The notes under the pieces are model-generated. The model was not told where the DNA came from and searched no databases. It saw only the letters and a list, made by a program, of their open reading frames with translations. From the NCBI GenBank assembly GCA_002395235.1, contig DGWK01000022.1:1-25479 (forward strand): 25,479 bases of DNA, written 5' to 3'. The DNA comes from Lachnospiraceae bacterium UBA4260. Lineage in GTDB: Bacteria; Bacillota; Clostridia; Lachnospirales; Lachnospiraceae. Of this stretch, positions 22,311 through 25,479 are shown piece by piece (positions within the stretch are counted from its first letter, which is position 1; the number at the start of each line of letters is the position of its first letter). The position numbers were made by a program, and so were the translations under genes.

Positions 22311-23444
22311 GGACTCTGTACTCTCCCCGTCCTGCTCCTCCGCGGCGTCGTCCGCGTTCACAGGTTCCTCGCTCTGTTCGCTTTCATATTCCTGAGTCTG
22401 CCCGTACTCTGATTCGGGTTCCTTCACGGGGTCGAGGGCGGGATCGTCGGGATTTTCCTGCTCGGGTTCCGGTTCTTCATTGTGTGCGTAATACTTTTTC
22501 TGCGCATAGCGGAAGCTGTCCAGCAGATAGCGCTGCGCGTTGAGTGCCACATCGGTATTGACCGCGGTGGTCTCGAAACTGTGGAAGCAGCCGTGATACA
22601 CTCTGAGCGACACCGGCACATCCACCTTCTTCATTCTGGTGAAGTACAGGACTGTCTCATCCTTGACGGGCTCGAGGTCACCCACGATGCTGCAGGCCGG
22701 CGGCATTCCTCTGAGGTCAGTCTCTCTGCCGGGCGCGGCGTAGACCGGGATTCCTTCTTTCATATCTCTCAGATACAGGTCCCACGCCGCCCTGTTCTTG
22801 CGGCCGTCCCACACGGGCGCATTATTGTCCTTGGCGGACTCGCTCTCCATTCTGTCGTCGAGCATGGGAGAGATCGGCATCTGAAAAGCGATGCGGACGT
22901 CTCTCATATCTCTTGCCCGAAGGCAGAGCGCGGCGGTGAGTCCTCCGCCTGCGCCGCAGCCGCCGACGAAGATCTGGTCGCGGTTGATCCCGAGTTCCGC
23001 TGCGTTGTCCTTCATCCACAGAAGGACCCGGTAGCAGTCTTCGAGCGCCGCCGGATACGGTGCTTCTATGGACTTGGTATAATCGGGAAGCACGGCGACA
23101 CAGCTTCCGTCCCCGCAAAACATGTCTACCAGCATGCTCTCCTGTTCGGGAACTCCGTATGCGAATCCGCCGTCGTGGAGCCAGAGAAGTCCCGTCACTT
23201 CTTCGTCTTCCCTTTCGTCCTCACAGCGTACGACCAGAATTCTCAGGATACTGCCGTCATCGCGTACGATCGCTTTTTCCTCTGCGATCGTATTCCTGCT
23301 CTTCCATTTTCCCCGATACTTTCTGATGCACGAGCGGTCAAATTTTTCAAACGCGGTCTCGCTGGCAGCTGTATAAGTAAGTTTCAGCAGCTGCGCGGAA
23401 GGCCTCAGCTCTGCTCTGATATCAGAATTGCGCACTCTACTCAT
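22296..23444 (-). CDS. HSL/acetyl-esterase-type alpha/beta hydrolase with a replaced nucleophile and acidic tail
   Basis: 382 residues. The fold matches the hormone-sensitive-lipase group: LWLHDGGFAYG at 87-97 is the oxyanion HGG-type motif, PAALEDCYRVLLWM at 131-144, QMPISPMLDDR at 188-198, and YHGCFHSFE at 283-291 with the catalytic-type His288. However, the nucleophile elbow, GDSAGG in active members, reads GCGAGG at 162-167: Gly164 stands where Ser is expected. The DPxxDE acid motif reads EPVKDE (258-263). It may be inactive, binding-only, or use another residue. A tail of about 60 residues rich in Glu, Pro and Ser follows the domain. The start at 23444 has GGAGA upstream; an in-frame ATG at 23477 has none. 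It lies 105 bases after a small basic protein gene. Confidence 0.8.
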   Translation of the reverse strand: MSRVRNSDIRAELRPSAQLLKLTYTAASETAFEKFDRSCIRKYRGKWKSRNTIAEEKAIVRDDGSILRILVVRCEDEREDEEVTGLLWLHDGGFAYGVPEQESMLVDMFCGDGSCVAVLPDYTKSIEAPYPAALEDCYRVLLWMKDNAAELGINRDQIFVGGCGAGGGLTAALCLRARDMRDVRIAFQMPISPMLDDRMESESAKDNNAPVWDGRKNRAAWDLYLRDMKEGIPVYAAPGRETDLRGMPPACSIVGDLEPVKDETVLYFTRMKKVDVPVSLRVYHGCFHSFETTAVNTDVALNAQRYLLDSFRYAQKKYYAHNEEPEPEQENPDDPALDPVKEPESEYGQTQEYESEQSEEPVNADDAAEEQDGESTESEKEN

Positions 23445-23549
23445 ATTTATCTCCGTTTTCCAATAGCCCGCCCACAACGGCGGTGTTTTACCTCAAATGG
23501 GATAGTTCCCGCTTCGCAAGCAGGGGACAGAGCAAAAACTCCGTCCGGA

Positions 23550-23828
23550 TCAGTACACCCTTTGTGCTTTAAGGATCTTTTTAACGATACCGCTGCGCAG
23601 GGCGCCGGCTGCGAGCGAAGCTTTCTTCGGATCCGCTTTCCGCTCCTTGTCGAGCTTCTGCATTTCCCTGCCGCCCTGCCTTTCCTTGCTGATCTGTCTG
23701 TTTTCAGCCCTGAGGACTTCCAGCGTGGTTTTAAGAGGATTTCCGCCGCTGATCACTTTATAGATCCAATAGGCAGCCAGCACACGATGCGTATTCTTCC
23801 TACTATTCGACGCAGTCATTTTTTTCAT
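23550..23828 (-). CDS. Small basic protein of unknown function
   Basis: 92 residues, very rich in Lys and Arg. I do not recognise it. A short hydrophobic patch (VLAAYWIYKVI at 16-26) is followed by a strongly charged, probably helical region at 35-70 (LEVLRAENRQISKERQGGRE onward) and a basic C terminus (VKKILKAQRVY). There is no signal peptide and no long membrane helix. The ATG at 23828 has GAGGA about 5 bases upstream, inside the end of the acidic protein gene, which it overlaps by 26 bases; an alternative ATG is three codons later. The overlap and opposite charge suggest a partner of the acidic protein. It could be a lineage-specific gene. Confidence 0.65.
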   Translation of the reverse strand: MKKMTASNSRKNTHRVLAAYWIYKVISGGNPLKTTLEVLRAENRQISKERQGGREMQKLDKERKADPKKASLAAGALRSGIVKKILKAQRVY

Positions 23829-24273
23829 CGTCTTCCTCGCACCAGGTCACTTCATCGGAAAGGTCCCGTTCGTCAGAATCTCCGGGCTCATAGGGCGGAT
23901 CCGCTTCATACGCGCCTTCCGGCTTTTTTTCCGGCACAGGCGCCTCCTCGGCTTCCGGCTGCTTTTCCGGCACAGGTGCCTCCTCAGCTTCCGGCTGCTC
24001 TTCCGGCGCGGTCGCTTTCTCGGCTTCCGGAGTCGGTTCCGGTTCGCTCTGTGCATCCGATTCGGCCGCACGGACTGTTTCCTCCGCCATGCTCCTTACC
24101 TGCTGCAGCGTGGACTCCGCCATCTCCTCGATCATCTCATCGGATGTCTTCCGGTCGGGCACCGGCTCCGGAGCCTGTTCGGGTTTTAATTCCATTACAT
24201 TTTCCGTCTCATGGACGGTTTCTTCCTTCTTAAATATTCTTCGCATGCGGTCCCACCAGTCTTTGATCCACAT
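23803..24273 (-). CDS. Acidic repeat protein of unknown function
   Basis: 156 residues, not a family I recognise. The N terminus is basic and aromatic (MWIKDWWDRMRRIFKKEE), amphipathic in pattern, followed by a long acidic Glu/Pro/Ala region. Residues 82-117 are three 12-residue repeats: PEAEKATAPEEQ, PEAEEAPVPEKQ and PEAEEAPVPEKK. The C terminus is acidic (WCEEDDEKNDCVE). Probably largely disordered; no signal peptide. The start at 24273 has GAGGGA 5 bases upstream. It lies 65 bases after the lipoprotein gene and overlaps the small basic protein gene by 26 bases, so the two are likely translationally coupled. The N-terminal aromatic/basic segment could associate with the membrane, which is inference only. 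Confidence 0.7.
   Translation of the reverse strand: MWIKDWWDRMRRIFKKEETVHETENVMELKPEQAPEPVPDRKTSDEMIEEMAESTLQQVRSMAEETVRAAESDAQSEPEPTPEAEKATAPEEQPEAEEAPVPEKQPEAEEAPVPEKKPEGAYEADPPYEPGDSDERDLSDEVTWCEEDDEKNDCVE
23923..24030. repeat. Three tandem 36-bp coding repeats
   Basis: Units at 23923-23958, 23959-23994 and 23995-24030, each ending with CTTCCGG on the plus strand. The first two are nearly identical and the third is diverged. They encode the 12-residue repeats of the acidic protein and may vary in copy number between strains. Confidence 0.85.
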
Positions 24274-24338
24274 AAATCCCTCTTTTTTGATAAATGTGCG
24301 GCTCTGTGCCGCCTCTGATCAGTCGCATGTTCCTTCCG

Positions 24339-25454
24339 TCAGTTGTTCGTATCTTCGGGCTGATCCACGTCGGGCTCTTCGGGCACAGACATATCCGCTT
24401 CCGGGATCTCCGCGCCTTCGGGATCTCCGACGACCTCGCCCTCCATGAGCTCATATCCTTCTCCGGCTCCCTCTTCAGTCCCGCCGGTGTTGTAATCCAC
24501 GGCAAACACGACATCCTTGCCGGCATCTTCCTTATCATCCTTCCACGTGACAGTCATTGACTCCGGATCAAAGGTGAAGGTGCCGGTTCCGTCTTCATAG
24601 ATTACGCCGCTCGATATGACTTCACCAATCTCGTTGAGTTCGACATCCGCCTTGCTTGCGCCCGCGTACTCGACGATCTTTTTCTCAGGATCGTAAGGCG
24701 CTTTCATCTGCCATCTCTGCGCCTTTGATCCCTCGCCTTTTTTCGAGACGGTGATCTCGCAGAGCACACCGTCCTCTCCGACTTTGATCTCCATGGTCAG
24801 GTTCTCATCATTCTCAGCCTTATAAGGGCCGGCCCAGTCCATAGCCATCATTCCGTCGCTGGTTGTGTCTTCATCCTGATTTTGCTGCATCAGCTGCTGC
24901 AGCTGCTCGGTGCGTTCCTGGTCCCATTCGAATACCAGTCCCTCCCCTGCGTTCTCCTTGTCATCCTTCCAGGTGATCTTGCTGTCCGCTGAGATCTCAA
25001 AGGATCCGGTCCCGTCGGAATAGATATCTTCCTGAGTAATGCTGTTCTGGGGATCTTCCGCTTCGGGATTATATGTCTGCTTAAAGCAGATCGCATTCGA
25101 GTAGGGGATCACATTGTCCTTGAACCTGCCTGTTATTTCCCAGGCCTTGTATTCCATGCCGTCCTCGGATGTGTGTCCCACTGAGATGTGTGCGCCGTCC
25201 ACGCCGTCCGTCGGCTCGATGAAAAGTGAAAACCCGCTGTCCTTATCGGAATAGACGCCGACAAAATTCATGACCGGATTCTGCGTGTCCTCTTCCTCGG
25301 GCACCGCTTGCGCCGCCGGGGCGGCCGTCTCTGCCGCGGGCGCCTCCTGCGCCGGTTCCGCCGCCGGCTCGGCCGTGGCGGGTTTTGAGCCGCATCCGGT
25401 CACGGATACCGCGATTGCCGCCATCACTGCTGCGAAAATTCCAAACTTTCTCAT
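24339..25454 (-). CDS. Secreted lipoprotein with two related domains, function unknown
   Basis: 371 residues. Signal peptide at 1-20 with lipobox VTGC (Cys21), then an Ala/Pro/Glu-rich linker to about residue 60. Two homologous domains of about 110 residues follow, at about 63-178 and 205-325. Each ends with a matching block: IYSDGTGSFEISADSKITWK and KDDKENAG in the first, IYEDGTGTFTFDPESMTVTW and KDDKEDAG in the second. A Glu-rich tail (GEGYELMEGEVVGDPEG onward) ends the protein. No catalytic motif is seen; the beta-rich, tandem pattern suggests a binding or envelope role. The start at 25454 has GAGGAGG 5 bases upstream. It is the first gene of the group that includes the acidic and basic proteins; its promoter is outside the window. 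Confidence 0.8.
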   Translation of the reverse strand: MRKFGIFAAVMAAIAVSVTGCGSKPATAEPAAEPAQEAPAAETAAPAAQAVPEEEDTQNPVMNFVGVYSDKDSGFSLFIEPTDGVDGAHISVGHTSEDGMEYKAWEITGRFKDNVIPYSNAICFKQTYNPEAEDPQNSITQEDIYSDGTGSFEISADSKITWKDDKENAGEGLVFEWDQERTEQLQQLMQQNQDEDTTSDGMMAMDWAGPYKAENDENLTMEIKVGEDGVLCEITVSKKGEGSKAQRWQMKAPYDPEKKIVEYAGASKADVELNEIGEVISSGVIYEDGTGTFTFDPESMTVTWKDDKEDAGKDVVFAVDYNTGGTEEGAGEGYELMEGEVVGDPEGAEIPEADMSVPEEPDVDQPEDTNN

Positions 25455-25479
25455 ATGTACCTCCTCAAAGTACTGCAGG

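Noticed and set aside
23461..23549. GC-rich inverted repeats (CCGCC/GGCGG and CTGCTT/AAGCGG) before the hydrolase gene as terminator or promoter
   Set aside because: No T tract follows either stem and no -35/-10 pair was found; left as unexplained spacer.
23923..24030. Three regularly spaced repeats as a possible CRISPR array
   Set aside because: They are contiguous 36-bp coding repeats without spacers, in frame within the acidic protein.
24298..24312. GCGGC/GCCGC hairpin after the lipoprotein gene as a terminator
   Set aside because: A 5-bp stem with no T run; the next gene starts 25 bases later with its own ribosome binding site.

Overview
The window looks like a chromosomal segment of an anaerobic Clostridia-type Bacillota, most likely a Lachnospiraceae-like gut or rumen bacterium. 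This is inferred from gene content (a sodium-pumping biotin decarboxylase operon with OadB, OadG and separate carrier subunits, a clostridial-type GlgX, rpsU, scpB), from strong AGGAGG ribosome binding sites, and from moderate-to-high GC coding DNA with AT-rich promoters. I see no phage, transposon, CRISPR, tRNA or rRNA. All genes but one are on the minus strand, and no gene-free stretch exceeds 300 bases.

Region 1 (1-4320) is a Dlt-like amino-acid activation island. A DltA-like adenylating enzyme, a fold-III PLP decarboxylase and a DltC-like carrier protein (cut by the window edge) form a minus-strand operon. A membrane-anchored SGNH/DltD-like protein is divergent on the plus strand, with its own promoter and terminator. 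A decarboxylase between the ligase and the carrier is not part of the classical dlt operon. It suggests that a decarboxylated amino acid, possibly made on the carrier as in butirosin biosynthesis (BtrK), is put onto a surface polymer. This is the best candidate for an undescribed system here.

Region 2 (4348-12560) reads right to left as one tightly packed run: OmpR-type response regulator, histidine kinase, hisH, hisF, an M20C (PepD-type) dipeptidase, ung, lysA and a Cof-type HAD phosphatase. It ends in a terminator shared with the SGNH gene. The regulator and kinase abut, and the kinase stop overlaps the hisH start.

Region 3 (12593-14918) is a glgX glycogen-debranching unit with its own promoter and terminator.

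Region 4 (14955-20260) is a complete five-gene operon with promoter and terminator: an MmdA/12S-type carboxyltransferase, a lipoprotein-OadG fusion, a biotin carrier, the OadB sodium-pump subunit and a 5S/OadA-type carboxyltransferase. Two carboxyltransferases share one biotin carrier and one membrane pump, so it may act as a sodium-coupled decarboxylase for two substrates, or as a transcarboxylase.

Region 5 (20347-22263) holds a membrane-anchored metallophosphoesterase overlapping scpB, and rpsU with a perfect consensus promoter and a strong terminator. rpsU is only 58 codons long.

Region 6 (22296-25454) is a less conserved group: a two-domain lipoprotein, an acidic repeat protein, an overlapping small basic protein, and an HSL-type alpha/beta hydrolase whose nucleophile position reads glycine.
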